Assembly: GCF_900890705.1 (NCBI RefSeq)
Contig: NZ_CAAHFH010000002.1
Location: forward strand, 1,054,001 to 1,118,000
DNA from: Pontiella sulfatireligans
Lineage (GTDB): Bacteria > Verrucomicrobiota > Kiritimatiellia > Kiritimatiellales > Pontiellaceae
Direction: 5' to 3'
DNA length: 64,000 nucleotides
Shown here: one piece after another, positions 1 to 7,775 of the stretch
Numbering within the stretch: the stretch's first letter is position 1
Layout: the number at the start of each line of letters is the position of its first letter
Program-made: the position numbers and the translations under genes
Notes under the pieces: model-generated
The model's input: the letters and a program-made list of their open reading frames with translations, nothing else
The model's database searches: none
Told to the model about the DNA's origin: nothing

Positions 1-1674
1 GACCGCATCGGCGCGGACTTCTTCGCAGTGGTCGAAGGACTCCATAATATGCTCGGCGCCAACGCGGTTCCGGTTGTTATTCCAATCGGCGCTTCCGACA
101 CCTTTACCGGCGTGGTTGATCTGGTCACCATGAAGGCCCTGATCTTCAACGAAGATTCCAAGGGTGCCGAGTGGGAAGAAACCGACATTCCGGCCGACCT
201 CGTTGAAACCGCTAAAAAATGGCGCAACAACCTCGTTGAAAAATGTGCCGAAATGGACGAAGAACTGCTCGAAAAATATTTCGAAAAGGGCGACCTGACC
301 GAAGACGAAATCTGGAAAATCCTGCGCAAGGCCACCTGCGCGCGTCAGGTTGTTCCGGTATACTGCGGCTCCGCCTTCAAGAACAAAGGCGTTCAGCAGG
401 TTCTCGACGGCGTCATCAAGATTCTTCCGGCACCGAACGAAATTCCGCCCATCATCTGCACCAAGGATCCGAATAACCAGCGCAAGGTTCTCGACGACGA
501 AGTTTTCTGCGCCTTGGCGTTCAAGATTATGTCCGACAAGCACATGGGCAAGCTGACTTACCTGCGCATCTACTCCGGCACCATGACGGCCGGCACCAAC
601 ATCTGGAACTCTTCCCAGCAGAAAAAACAGCGTATCGGCCGCCTGCTCCGCATGCACTCCAACCGCCAGGAAGCCATTGATATGGCTGTGGCCGGTGACA
701 TTGTGGCCGTGGCCGGTCTCTCCGAAACCAAAACCGGAGATACCCTTTGCGAAAAGGATAATGAAATCTTCCTCGAATCCATGGACTTCCCGGCACCGGT
801 TATCTCGATTTCCATTAAACCGGAATCCAATGCCGACAACGAAAAGCTGGGCGAAGCTCTGCATCGTCTGGCCGACGAAGATCCGACCTTCACGGTTGCC
901 TTCGACCATGAGACCAGCGAAACCATTATTGCTGGCATGGGCGAGCTTCACCTTGAAATCATCGTAGACCGCCTGAAGCGCGAATTTGCTGTTGTTGCTG
1001 AAGTGGGTCGTCCTGAAGTGGCGTACCGCGAAACTGCGACCTCCCCGGCCGAAGGTTTCTACAAGCACTCGAAGCAGTCCGGCGGACGCGGTCAGTACGC
1101 CCACGTTATCATGACGGTTGAGCCAGGCAATCCCGGTGATGGATTTGAATTCGAGAACAAGGTGGTTGGCGGACGTATTCCTACCGAATACATTCCTTCC
1201 GTTGAGAAAGGTGTCATTCAGGCGCTGGAAGCCGGTCCATTTGCAGGCTATCCGGTTGTAGACATGAAGGCCATCCTGCTCGACGGTTCCTACCATGATG
1301 TTGACTCCTCGGACTTCGCGTTCCAGATTGCTGGTCGCCAGTGCTTCAAGGATCTCTTCATGAAGGGGCATCCGCAACTGCTCGAACCGGTCATGAGCAT
1401 CGAAATCACCACGCCCGAAGAATTCATGGGGCCGTGCAACAGCACCATCGCACAGCGTCGCGGACGCATTGAGTCCATGGACGAGCGCGGCGGCATGAAG
1501 ATCGTCAAGGGCATGGTTCCGCTGAGCGAAATGTTCGGCTACTCCAACACGATCCGCTCCCTCACCCAGGGTCGCGCGTCGTTCTCCATGACCTTCGAGC
1601 ACTACGAGGCCGTTCCGTTCGCGATCGCCGAAGAAGTGATCAACAAGCGTCGCGGAGAAGGCAAGATCAAGTAA
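1..1674 (+). CDS. fusA: Elongation factor G, 5'-truncated by window edge
   Basis: Translational GTPase that drives ribosomal translocation in the cytoplasm. The open frame runs in from base 1 (DRIGADFF is the end of the NKMD-region helix of the GTPase domain), so roughly the first 140 residues, with the P-loop and switches, lie outside the window. 557 residues are visible of a usual ~700. In order: end of the G domain with the G' insertion, domain II (barrel), domain III (GMGELHLEI), domain IV (SGGRGQYAHV) and domain V (PVMSIEI, then GYSNTIRSLTQGRASF). These are diagnostic of EF-G rather than LepA or TypA. It ends with TAA followed by a strong hairpin terminator. No str-operon neighbour (tuf, rpsJ) follows. 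The GTG at 28 is internal, not the start. Confidence 0.97.
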   Translation, partial: DRIGADFFAVVEGLHNMLGANAVPVVIPIGASDTFTGVVDLVTMKALIFNEDSKGAEWEETDIPADLVETAKKWRNNLVEKCAEMDEELLEKYFEKGDLTEDEIWKILRKATCARQVVPVYCGSAFKNKGVQQVLDGVIKILPAPNEIPPIICTKDPNNQRKVLDDEVFCALAFKIMSDKHMGKLTYLRIYSGTMTAGTNIWNSSQQKKQRIGRLLRMHSNRQEAIDMAVAGDIVAVAGLSETKTGDTLCEKDNEIFLESMDFPAPVISISIKPESNADNEKLGEALHRLADEDPTFTVAFDHETSETIIAGMGELHLEIIVDRLKREFAVVAEVGRPEVAYRETATSPAEGFYKHSKQSGGRGQYAHVIMTVEPGNPGDGFEFENKVVGGRIPTEYIPSVEKGVIQALEAGPFAGYPVVDMKAILLDGSYHDVDSSDFAFQIAGRQCFKDLFMKGHPQLLEPVMSIEITTPEEFMGPCNSTIAQRRGRIESMDERGGMKIVKGMVPLSEMFGYSNTIRSLTQGRASFSMTFEHYEAVPFAIAEEVINKRRGEGKIK

Positions 1675-1693
1675 GCACTGCTTATTCGATTGC

Positions 1694-1724
1694 AAAAGGC
1701 CGTCCGAGAGGACGGCCTTTTTTT
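1694..1724 (+). terminator. Rho-independent terminator of fusA
   Basis: A 12-bp stem (AAAAGGCCGTCC with its complement GGACGGCCTTTT) around a GAGA tetraloop, followed by a T run. It starts 20 bp after the fusA stop codon. Confidence 0.9.
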
Positions 1725-1899
1725 AGGTTCACATGCCCCGTTTCTCTGGGGAAGTGCGGTGGACGGGCAAAGGTGTCGCGCACGCCTCCCGCTTGCGGGA
1801 GCGCGCATTTCAGCATCGCAAGCGCACTATCAGTTTTCCCGAAAACATTATCGCCAGAAGCCATGGCGCCGAATCCCGCAATACAGCTTTTGGGATCAC

Positions 1900-1934
1900 A
1901 AAAAAAACGCCCGCCTATAAAGGCCGGACGTTTT
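1900..1934 (-). terminator. Probable terminator of the thioredoxin-like gene
   Basis: Read on the minus strand, an imperfect hairpin (arms AACGTCCGGCC and GGCGGGCGTT) is followed by eight T residues. It lies 22 bp beyond the stop of the minus-strand thioredoxin-like gene. Confidence 0.6.
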
Positions 1935-1956
1935 CGTGCTTCGAGGAATCGGGAAC

Positions 1957-2460
1957 TTATTTTGCGTCGGCAATCAGCTTTTGGATGTGCTCCACATAGG
2001 CTTCGGGACCGCCGGCCTGATAGCCGGTCTTGGCTACCGCCTTGCCTTCCGGACTGAGAACAAACACCGTCGGGAAGCCCTGTACGCCAAACTGTGAGGC
2101 CAGCGCCTCGTTCTGCTTGATCAACTCAGCACTCTGGCCTGATTTGTCGCTCGGAAAATCGGCGAGGACTAGAACCAGATTTCCATCTGCATAGTTTTGG
2201 AACGCCGCTTTGGAGAAAACCTCCTTGTCGAGCTTGATGCACCAGCCGCACCAGTCGGAACCGCTGAAATCGATCAATATGTGCTTCCCCTCAGCCTTCG
2301 CTTGAGCAACAGCTTGGTCGAAATTGGTGTTCCAGCCGACATGCTCTACGGCCGTCGCTTCGCTTTCCTTTCCAACGCTTGCCGTCGCCTGCTTGCCCGC
2401 CTCTTCCTGGCATCCGCTCATAAGCAACGCCGCTCCTGCCAACCACAACCACTTCTTCAT
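1957..2460 (-). CDS. Thioredoxin-fold lipoprotein (thiol-disulfide)
   Basis: 167-residue secreted thioredoxin-like protein. The N-terminus is a lipoprotein signal, with lipobox LLMSGC and lipidated Cys17. A thioredoxin fold follows from about residue 42, with the redox motif W-C-G-W-C (Cys71 and Cys74) and a cis-Pro region in VQGFPTVFV. The family (Thioredoxin_7/DsbD-gamma-like) reduces or isomerises envelope disulfides; the substrate here is unknown. It stands alone on the minus strand between convergent fusA and fba, each with its own terminator. The start ATG is preceded by a purine-rich AGGAGAGAAAGTT on the minus strand. The envelope location is an inference from the lipobox. Confidence 0.85.
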   Translation of the reverse strand: MKKWLWLAGAALLMSGCQEEAGKQATASVGKESEATAVEHVGWNTNFDQAVAQAKAEGKHILIDFSGSDWCGWCIKLDKEVFSKAAFQNYADGNLVLVLADFPSDKSGQSAELIKQNEALASQFGVQGFPTVFVLSPEGKAVAKTGYQAGGPEAYVEHIQKLIADAK

Positions 2461-2540
2461 AACTTTCTCTCCTAATCGGATGATTTACGCTCAATATACA
2501 GCTTGTGACAGACCGCACCATATTTTGTTCATTACAAAGC

Positions 2541-2569
2541 AAAAAAAGCCGCCCCGAAGGACGGCTTAT
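2541..2569 (-). terminator. Rho-independent terminator of fba
   Basis: On the minus strand, arms AAGCCGTCC and GGGCGGCTT enclose a TTCG loop and are followed by a T run, about 25 bp after the fba stop. Confidence 0.85.
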
Positions 2570-2592
2570 TCAAACCAATCATATGAAACAGA

Positions 2593-3666
2593 TTAGTTGA
2601 CGCCAATGGCGTTAAGATCGTCAAAAGCCTGCTTGATTCGAGCAACCAGACCCTCCTGAGCCTTGCGAAGCCATACGCGCGGATCGTAGAATTTCTTATT
2701 GGGCTTATCAGCGCCATCTGGGTTCCCGAGCTGTCCCTGGAGGTAGCCTTCGTTCGCCTTGTAGAAGTTAAGAACACCTTCCCAGCTAGCCCACTGTGTG
2801 TCGGTATCGATGTTCATCTTGATGACACCGTAACCGATGGATTCTTCGATTTCTGCAGGGGAAGAACCTGAACCGCCGTGGAACACAAAGTTCAGCGGCA
2901 GAGCGGATTCGGTGTTGAACTTTTCAGCAACAAACGCCTGCGAGTCGCGAAGGATGGTCGGGGTCAGCTTAACATTGCCCGGCTTGTATACGCCGTGCAC
3001 GTTGCCGAAGGACGCCGCTACAGTGAAGTTCGAGCTGATGGCGGACAGCTTTTCATACGCGTAAGCCACGTCTTTGGGCTGGGTGTAGAGCTTAGACTCG
3101 TCCATGTCGGAGTTGTCGATGCCATCTTCTTCGCCGCCGGTGCAGCCGAGTTCGATTTCCAGCGTCATGCCGATCTTGCTCATGCGCTCGAGGTATTTAG
3201 CGGAGATCTCGATGTTTTCTTCGAGGGTCTCTTCCGAAAGATCCAGCATATGCGAGCTGAACAGCGGATGGCCGGTTTCTTTAAACATTTCTTCACCAGC
3301 GTCGAGCAGGCCGTCGATCCAAGGCAGGAGTTTCTTGGCCGCGTGGTCGGTGTGCAAGATAACCGGAACGCCATAGGCTTCAGCCATCATGTGAACGTGT
3401 TTTGCACCGGCGATGGCACCGAGAACCGCACCGTTGGCCGGGCAGCCCTTGCCGGCAGTGAATGCAGCACCGCCGTTGGAGAACTGAATGATTACGGGGG
3501 AGTTAACCGCAGCAGCGGCTTCAAGAACACCGTTGATGGAATCGGAGCCAACCACGTTTACAGCCGGCAGGGCAAATTTGTTTTCCTTGGCAATCTGGAA
3601 AACTTTGGCGACGTCGTCACCGAAAAGAACGCCGGGCTTAACCGCATCAAGAACCTTAGCAGACAT
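2593..3666 (-). CDS. fbaA: Class II fructose-bisphosphate aldolase
   Basis: 357-residue zinc-dependent aldolase that interconverts fructose-1,6-bisphosphate with DHAP and glyceraldehyde-3-phosphate in glycolysis and gluconeogenesis. Length and sequence match the E. coli FbaA (class IIA) type. Visible hallmarks are HTDH (catalytic Asp107 and zinc ligand His108), the glycine-rich GCTGGEEDG loop, FGNVHGVY with a zinc His, and FHGGSGSS, which binds phosphate. The start is backed by AAAGGAAATATT just upstream. The gene is monocistronic, with a good upstream promoter candidate and a downstream terminator. Confidence 0.96.
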   Translation of the reverse strand: MSAKVLDAVKPGVLFGDDVAKVFQIAKENKFALPAVNVVGSDSINGVLEAAAAVNSPVIIQFSNGGAAFTAGKGCPANGAVLGAIAGAKHVHMMAEAYGVPVILHTDHAAKKLLPWIDGLLDAGEEMFKETGHPLFSSHMLDLSEETLEENIEISAKYLERMSKIGMTLEIELGCTGGEEDGIDNSDMDESKLYTQPKDVAYAYEKLSAISSNFTVAASFGNVHGVYKPGNVKLTPTILRDSQAFVAEKFNTESALPLNFVFHGGSGSSPAEIEESIGYGVIKMNIDTDTQWASWEGVLNFYKANEGYLQGQLGNPDGADKPNKKFYDPRVWLRKAQEGLVARIKQAFDDLNAIGVN

Positions 3667-3695
3667 AATATTTCCTTTATGTTTTGGGGTTTGTA

Positions 3696-3724
3696 TTAAT
3701 ATTTACAGCCAATAGATTTGGCAA
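3696..3724 (-). promoter_or_regulatory. Candidate sigma-70 promoter of fba
   Basis: On the minus strand, TTGCCA (-35, 5 of 6 matches to TTGACA) is separated by 17 bp from TATTAA (-10, 4 of 6). It lies 30-58 bp upstream of the fba start. Identified by eye only. Confidence 0.4.
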
Positions 3725-3886
3725 AATTCGCGGGCACTATATCAGTATTGGCCCACGGGTCAATCCCAGTGAGAGAAATATCTGAGTGAGGGGTTGAATG
3801 GAAAGCGGATTGATGGGGCGAAAAGTTTGGCTTCGGCTCTGCCACTCTCCCGTTCCTCCGCTCAAAGCCGAGAACGGCGCAATCGG

Positions 3887-4159
3887 CTACTGGGGAGGGA
3901 AATCGAAATGGGTTTCGAAAAGCTCAACCAGCTTGGGGCCGAACTCATCCTCGCCGGAGCCGGTAACCTGAATGGAAACCTGGGCCCCCTGCTCCAACCC
4001 AAGCATAATCAACCCGAGCGCAGAGGTGAGGGTGCAGGTGCCTGACTTGGCCGTTATGAGAATCTCACCCTCATAGGCGCAGCCTTCCCGGACTAGAATA
4101 GCAGAAGGCCGGCAATGAATGCCGGCCTCGTTTTTAACAACTGCCGTTGCTTTAAACAT
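3887..4159 (-). CDS. ptsH: HPr-family phosphocarrier protein
   Basis: 90-residue HPr-like protein. The phosphorylatable His15 sits in GIHCRPSA, equivalent to GIHARPA, and the regulatory Ser46 region reads TSALGLIMLGL. Known HPr proteins take phosphate from enzyme I at His15 and pass it to PTS EIIA domains; Ser46 is the HPr-kinase site. No EI or EII gene lies in the window, so whether this one serves sugar transport or only regulation (as in PTS-Ntr-type systems) is open. The start lies 3 nt after the stop of the upstream lipoprotein gene, so the two are probably co-transcribed. Confidence 0.88.
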   Translation of the reverse strand: MFKATAVVKNEAGIHCRPSAILVREGCAYEGEILITAKSGTCTLTSALGLIMLGLEQGAQVSIQVTGSGEDEFGPKLVELFETHFDFPPQ

Positions 4160-4162
4160 GAA

Positions 4163-4588
4163 TTACTCGACAGGCTGATCCATCTCGACTACCTCAACCT
4201 CAACCTCGGCTTCATCCTGCACAACCTTTTCCTTTTTCCGCTGATGATCCTTCATGATCATTTCTTCATAAACGACATCATCATTGATGGCATAAATGTA
4301 GGGCTTGGCCACAATGCCATGGGCTTCGCGGTTGGCGTCGCACTTTTCAGTCGCCACTTTAAGGGCTTCTTTCACCGTGGCCTTGCCGTAATCGTAGCCA
4401 AAGGAAAAGTCACCGCTCGGATCCACTGCAAGCAGGAACACCTTGTTATTCGGCTGATCAAAATAATCAAGAAGCTTGGCTTCTGCCGGCGTTGGAACCT
4501 TGGGGATATAAACAACATCATTACTCGCACATCCGGCAACCACGGCCAGAACAACAGAAACAGACAAAACCTTAGCTAACGACTTCAT
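4163..4588 (-). CDS. Hypothetical lipoprotein upstream of HPr
   Basis: 141 residues from the ATG at 4588, chosen because GGAGG lies five bases upstream; a longer frame exists but has no such site. The signal peptide ends in VVAGC, giving a lipidated Cys20. The mature protein has no motif I recognise. The middle (about residues 50-110) is mixed and the C-terminal 35 residues are a highly charged K/E/V-rich tail (EAEVEVEVVEMDQ). It is probably co-transcribed with the HPr gene 3 nt downstream. Function unknown. Confidence 0.75.
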   Translation of the reverse strand: MKSLAKVLSVSVVLAVVAGCASNDVVYIPKVPTPAEAKLLDYFDQPNNKVFLLAVDPSGDFSFGYDYGKATVKEALKVATEKCDANREAHGIVAKPYIYAINDDVVYEEMIMKDHQRKKEKVVQDEAEVEVEVVEMDQPVE

Positions 4589-4646
4589 AACACCTCCATG
4601 TAAACAATTCTTGGACACACTAGTTTTTAAAGGGATTATAGTCAAC

Positions 4647-5477
4647 CTAGCAAACCAACGAAAACGCAAGATCTGCAAACCATGCCCCCTCCCAATCCGC
4701 CCCGACGGAACGAACCACCTCTCCTTTGGCCACCTCCAGCTCAACATCTCCCGCGGATAGCGTAAACCGAGGCGTTGCGCCATACCTCCATGCGTCGGAA
4801 ATTTGCCGGGCCGCCAACGGCGCCAATGCGCTTTCGTCGAGATTGCTTTCCTGCCGGCGGATCGCCTCTTCGCCACCGTAACCGGAACAAAATGCGGCCT
4901 TCAGCGCCGCGGAAAGCTCCTCTCCCCCGATCCCCAGATTCATCACCTGCGCCGGAACCGAGGCAATGGCATGGGTTTCAATGCGGTCGAACATCGAGCC
5001 CAGATAGCGGTTCAGCCGTTCGAGATCCGTGTGCAGCAGCAAGGTGCCGTGGTGCAGCGCCCGACCCTTGCGGAACGCAAATGCGTTGCCGGAAAACTTG
5101 CGCCCATCCACGCTTAGGTTGCTCTTGCCCGTCTTTTCCGCCCGGATGCCGAAGGGTTCCAACGCCCGAAAAACCATTTCATAGGCCTGCTTTTCCTTAT
5201 AAGAGGTGCGGTCGACAATCACGCAATAGTTTAAATTCCCCGCATCGTGATAGACCGTGCCCCCGCCCGAAATGCGCCGCGCTAGCGACACGCCCTCGTC
5301 GCGCATCAACCCCAGCCGGCATTCCCGCCACGGATTCTGGTTTTTGCCCATCACCACTGCACATTCGCTGCGCCACAGAAACAGCACCGGCCCGTGATCA
5401 GCCGCGTGTTCCATCAAATATTCCTCGATGGCAAGGTTCCGGTAAACATCCAGACTCTGGGATTCAACAATCAACAT
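4647..5477 (-). CDS. lplA: Lipoate-protein ligase A family
   Basis: 276-residue ligase/transferase of the biotin/lipoyl-ligase fold. It is expected to activate free lipoate with ATP and attach it to E2 or GcvH lysines in the cytoplasm. Visible motifs are RRISGGGTVYHDAGNLNY (lipoyl-AMP loop), GRKFSGNAF with the conserved Lys, and HHGTLLL. The start at 5477 (MLIVESQSLDVYRNLAIEEYL) fits the family N-terminus; the upstream in-frame extension runs into the divergent add gene and is rejected. No clear Shine-Dalgarno is seen. It is shorter than E. coli LplA (338 aa) and lacks part of the C-terminal accessory domain, as in many LplA2/LipM-like proteins. Confidence 0.85.
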   Translation of the reverse strand: MLIVESQSLDVYRNLAIEEYLMEHAADHGPVLFLWRSECAVVMGKNQNPWRECRLGLMRDEGVSLARRISGGGTVYHDAGNLNYCVIVDRTSYKEKQAYEMVFRALEPFGIRAEKTGKSNLSVDGRKFSGNAFAFRKGRALHHGTLLLHTDLERLNRYLGSMFDRIETHAIASVPAQVMNLGIGGEELSAALKAAFCSGYGGEEAIRRQESNLDESALAPLAARQISDAWRYGATPRFTLSAGDVELEVAKGEVVRSVGADWEGAWFADLAFSLVC

Positions 5478-5529
5478 GCGGTGTTTTTCTTTTGTCCGAT
5501 TTATTGCAGGTGGGTAAAGTGGCGGCATC

Positions 5530-6732
5530 ATGTCAAAGATCACCGAACAATTCATCCGAAAAATACCGAAGACCGACCTGCATCTGCACCTCGACGGATC
5601 GCTGCGCCTGCCGACCCTCATTGAAATGGCCAAAGCCGAGGGCGTTGAACTACCCTCCTACGAAGAAGACGGACTCAACGAGCTGGTCTTCAAGGAACGC
5701 TACGCCAACCTCGGGGAATACCTTGCAGGTTTCGCCTACACGGTTGGCGTCCTCCAATCCCCGGAGAACCTCGAACGCGCCGCTTTCGAACTGGCCGAAG
5801 ATTCCCACGCCGAAGGCGTGCGCTACATCGAAGTACGCTTTGCCCCGCAGCTGCACGTGACCCACGCCACCGAAATCGGCGCCGTCGTCCGTGCGGTCAA
5901 CGCCGGGCTTGAAAAAGCCAAGAAGCACCTGAACGCTTCGCTTGCCGAACACGACATGCCCTTTGAATACGGCATCATCCTTTGCGCCATGCGGCGCTTC
6001 AGCCGGCCGATGTCGCCCTACTACGAAGGGCTGTTGAACCGCGCCGGAAAAACCAACGTCCGCTACACCTACGCCCGCGCCTCCCTTGGGCTTGTCAAGG
6101 AAGCCGTCAAGCTGCGCGACGAAGGCCTGCCCATCGTCGGCTTCGACCTCGCCGGCGAAGAAGCCGGCTTCCCCGCCATCCACCACAAGGCCGCCTTCCA
6201 ACATGCCCATCGCAACTTCCTGCGCAAAACCGTCCACGCCGGCGAGGCCTACGGCCCCGAATCCATTTTCCAAGCCATCACCGAATGTTATGCCAACCGC
6301 ATCGGCCACGGAACGTTTCTATTCAGCGAAGAGGCGATCAAACTCAAATCCATCAAAGACAAAGCCGGCTACATCGGCCAGCTCAGCGAATACATCGCCA
6401 ACCAGCGCATCACCATCGAGGTCTGCCCCACCTCCAACCTGCAAACCATCCCGGAGTTCCAGACGCTGGGCGACCACCCCATCCAGCTCATGGTCGACAA
6501 CAGCCTCTCCGTCAGCGTCAGCACCGACAACCGCCTCATCTCGCACACCAGCGTTACCAACGAGTTGCTGCTCTGCGCCAACCATCTCGACCTCACCGAC
6601 AGCCAGTTCCGCGACCTCGTCCTCGCCGGATTCAAACGCTCTTTCTTCCACGGCCCCTACTCCGACAAGCGCGCCTACGTCCGCCGCGCCATCAACCTCT
6701 ACGATGGATTAGCGAAGCAGTTTCTGGGCTGA
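5530..6732 (+). CDS. add: Adenosine deaminase
   Basis: 400-residue zinc metallo-deaminase that converts adenosine (or a related purine nucleoside) to inosine in purine salvage. The TIM-barrel hallmarks are in order: HLHLDGS with zinc ligands His18 and His20, the zinc His236 with Glu239 in HAGEAYG, GHG with His260, CPTSN, and STDN with the zinc Asp333. The SVSTDN form differs from the commoner NTDDP but keeps the first Asp. It is divergent from lplA across a 52-bp gap. About 60 residues longer than E. coli Add, mostly in a mid-protein insert around residues 135-180. Confidence 0.9.
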   Translation: MSKITEQFIRKIPKTDLHLHLDGSLRLPTLIEMAKAEGVELPSYEEDGLNELVFKERYANLGEYLAGFAYTVGVLQSPENLERAAFELAEDSHAEGVRYIEVRFAPQLHVTHATEIGAVVRAVNAGLEKAKKHLNASLAEHDMPFEYGIILCAMRRFSRPMSPYYEGLLNRAGKTNVRYTYARASLGLVKEAVKLRDEGLPIVGFDLAGEEAGFPAIHHKAAFQHAHRNFLRKTVHAGEAYGPESIFQAITECYANRIGHGTFLFSEEAIKLKSIKDKAGYIGQLSEYIANQRITIEVCPTSNLQTIPEFQTLGDHPIQLMVDNSLSVSVSTDNRLISHTSVTNELLLCANHLDLTDSQFRDLVLAGFKRSFFHGPYSDKRAYVRRAINLYDGLAKQFLG

Positions 6733-6827
6733 TTCCAGACAAAATAAACACCACGGGCAGGGTTTAGTAATGAAACAATCCAGTCGATTTAATTGTGAAC
6801 TAGGTGTAGGTAGGAAGCATTCCAGTT

Positions 6828-6996
6828 GTGTTCAGATACAAAGGATATAGATTCTTTTTCTCCTTGAACGAGGGCAACCCCCGAGAACCGCTTCATATCC
6901 ATGTGCGCAAAGGCGATGCTGTGGCCAAACTTTAGTTGGACCCTATCCCCGAGGTAGCGGAATCCTACAAGCTTACAGCCCCTCAACTGAAAGAGT
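6828..6996 (+). pseudogene. DUF4160 gene, 5' fragment cut by IS66 insertion
   Basis: In the frame of 6831 the DNA reads VFRYKGYRFFF, then NEGNPREPLHIHV, RKGDAVAKL, a TAG stop at 6933-6935, and LDPIPEVAESYKLTAPQLKE. This matches the DUF4160 family, where the stop falls at a conserved Trp (AKFWLDP-like), so TGG has probably become TAG. The frame breaks at 6996, exactly where the IS66 element begins. Deleting the element and one copy of the 8-bp duplication rejoins it to the 3' fragment in frame (LKE then LLAVAIEHKDEIERYW). No ATG is visible at the 5' end: GTG at 6828 is a possible start and GTA at 6810 may be a lost one. DUF4160 genes commonly precede DUF2442 genes, as here. Confidence 0.85.
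6989..6996. repeat. Left copy of 8-bp target-site duplication
   Basis: GAAAGAGT directly precedes the left end of the IS66-type element and is identical to bases 9330-9337 on the right. Confidence 0.92.
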
Positions 6997-7056
6997 GTAT
7001 GCGCCTCTTCCCCGACCCCATAGGCAAGCCAGCCAAAGCCTGATAATTTATCGGGC

Positions 7057-7386
7057 ATGGATACGAATGAAAATAATGGGTTGGGGCGTGCTTCTTATAC
7101 GGATGAAGAACGCCGGGAGTTGATCGAGGAATATAAAACGTCTGGTTTGACACAAGCGGCGTTCTGTCGGGAATGGAATCTCAATTCCAAAACGCTGGCC
7201 CGCTGGCTGCGAATCGAACGGGAAGATAATGAGGTGTCTTTTTGCGAGGTCGAGCTTCGCCGTGAAGCGGTTCTGGCTGATGAGGTGCGAATTCGCCTTC
7301 CGAATCAGATTGAGGTCGTGGTTCCGATTGCCTCTTCGGCAGGACTTGGCACCGTGCTTAGGGAGGCTGCCGGATGTTTGGATTAA
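7057..7386 (+). CDS. tnpA: IS66 accessory protein TnpA (helix-turn-helix)
   Basis: 109 residues. The N-terminal helix-turn-helix (ERRELIEEYKTSGLTQAAFC then REWNLNSKTLARWLR) is typical of the first IS66 ORF; the C-terminal half is poorly conserved, as is usual. It is the first gene of the element, starting 60 bp from the left inverted repeat. It overlaps tnpB by 13 bp in another frame, suggesting translational coupling. Confidence 0.9.
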   Translation: MDTNENNGLGRASYTDEERRELIEEYKTSGLTQAAFCREWNLNSKTLARWLRIEREDNEVSFCEVELRREAVLADEVRIRLPNQIEVVVPIASSAGLGTVLREAAGCLD

Positions 7387-7721
7387 GTAATTCGATCCGG
7401 GTATTCTTGGCGGTGGAGCCAGTGGACTTGCGTAAAAGTTTTAACGGACTGCATGGGGTTGTGCTGGATCGACTGAAGGAGGATCCGTGTTCGGGGGCGC
7501 TGTATGTATTTACGAATCGCCGACGGAACCGGATCAAAACGCTCTACTGGGATGGCACGGGCATGTGGGTGGCGATCAAACGACTGGAGCAAGGTTGCTT
7601 TACCTGGCCGCAGGGCGTTGGAGAAAGTGAAAAACTCGCACTCGCACCGGAAGCACTGGCCCTCCTGCTCGATGGCGTTGACCTGAAGCAGGGCTCGTTT
7701 AAGCCCTGGTACCAACGCTGA
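7374..7721 (+). CDS. tnpB: IS66 accessory protein TnpB
   Basis: 115 residues of the IS66 Orf2 family. Diagnostic stretches are VDLRKSFNGLHGVV, ALYVFTNRRRNRIKTLYWDG and TWPQ. Required for transposition in studied IS66 members, mechanism unclear. Overlaps the end of tnpA and is followed 54 bp later by tnpC. Confidence 0.95.
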   Translation: MFGLSNSIRVFLAVEPVDLRKSFNGLHGVVLDRLKEDPCSGALYVFTNRRRNRIKTLYWDGTGMWVAIKRLEQGCFTWPQGVGESEKLALAPEALALLLDGVDLKQGSFKPWYQR

Positions 7722-7775
7722 TTCTTTTGCGTTTTTCGCCAGGTTGGTGCCGCATTTTTTACGAGTTTTGATATA

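Noticed and set aside
4589..4876. Upstream extension of the lipoprotein gene at 4163-4588
   Set aside because: It overlaps lplA, and the internal ATG has an ideal GGAGG and a lipoprotein signal.
6789..7058. 89-residue minus-strand frame next to the IS66 left end
   Set aside because: It is antisense to the DUF4160 fragment and runs across the element boundary; the plus-strand reading matches a known family.
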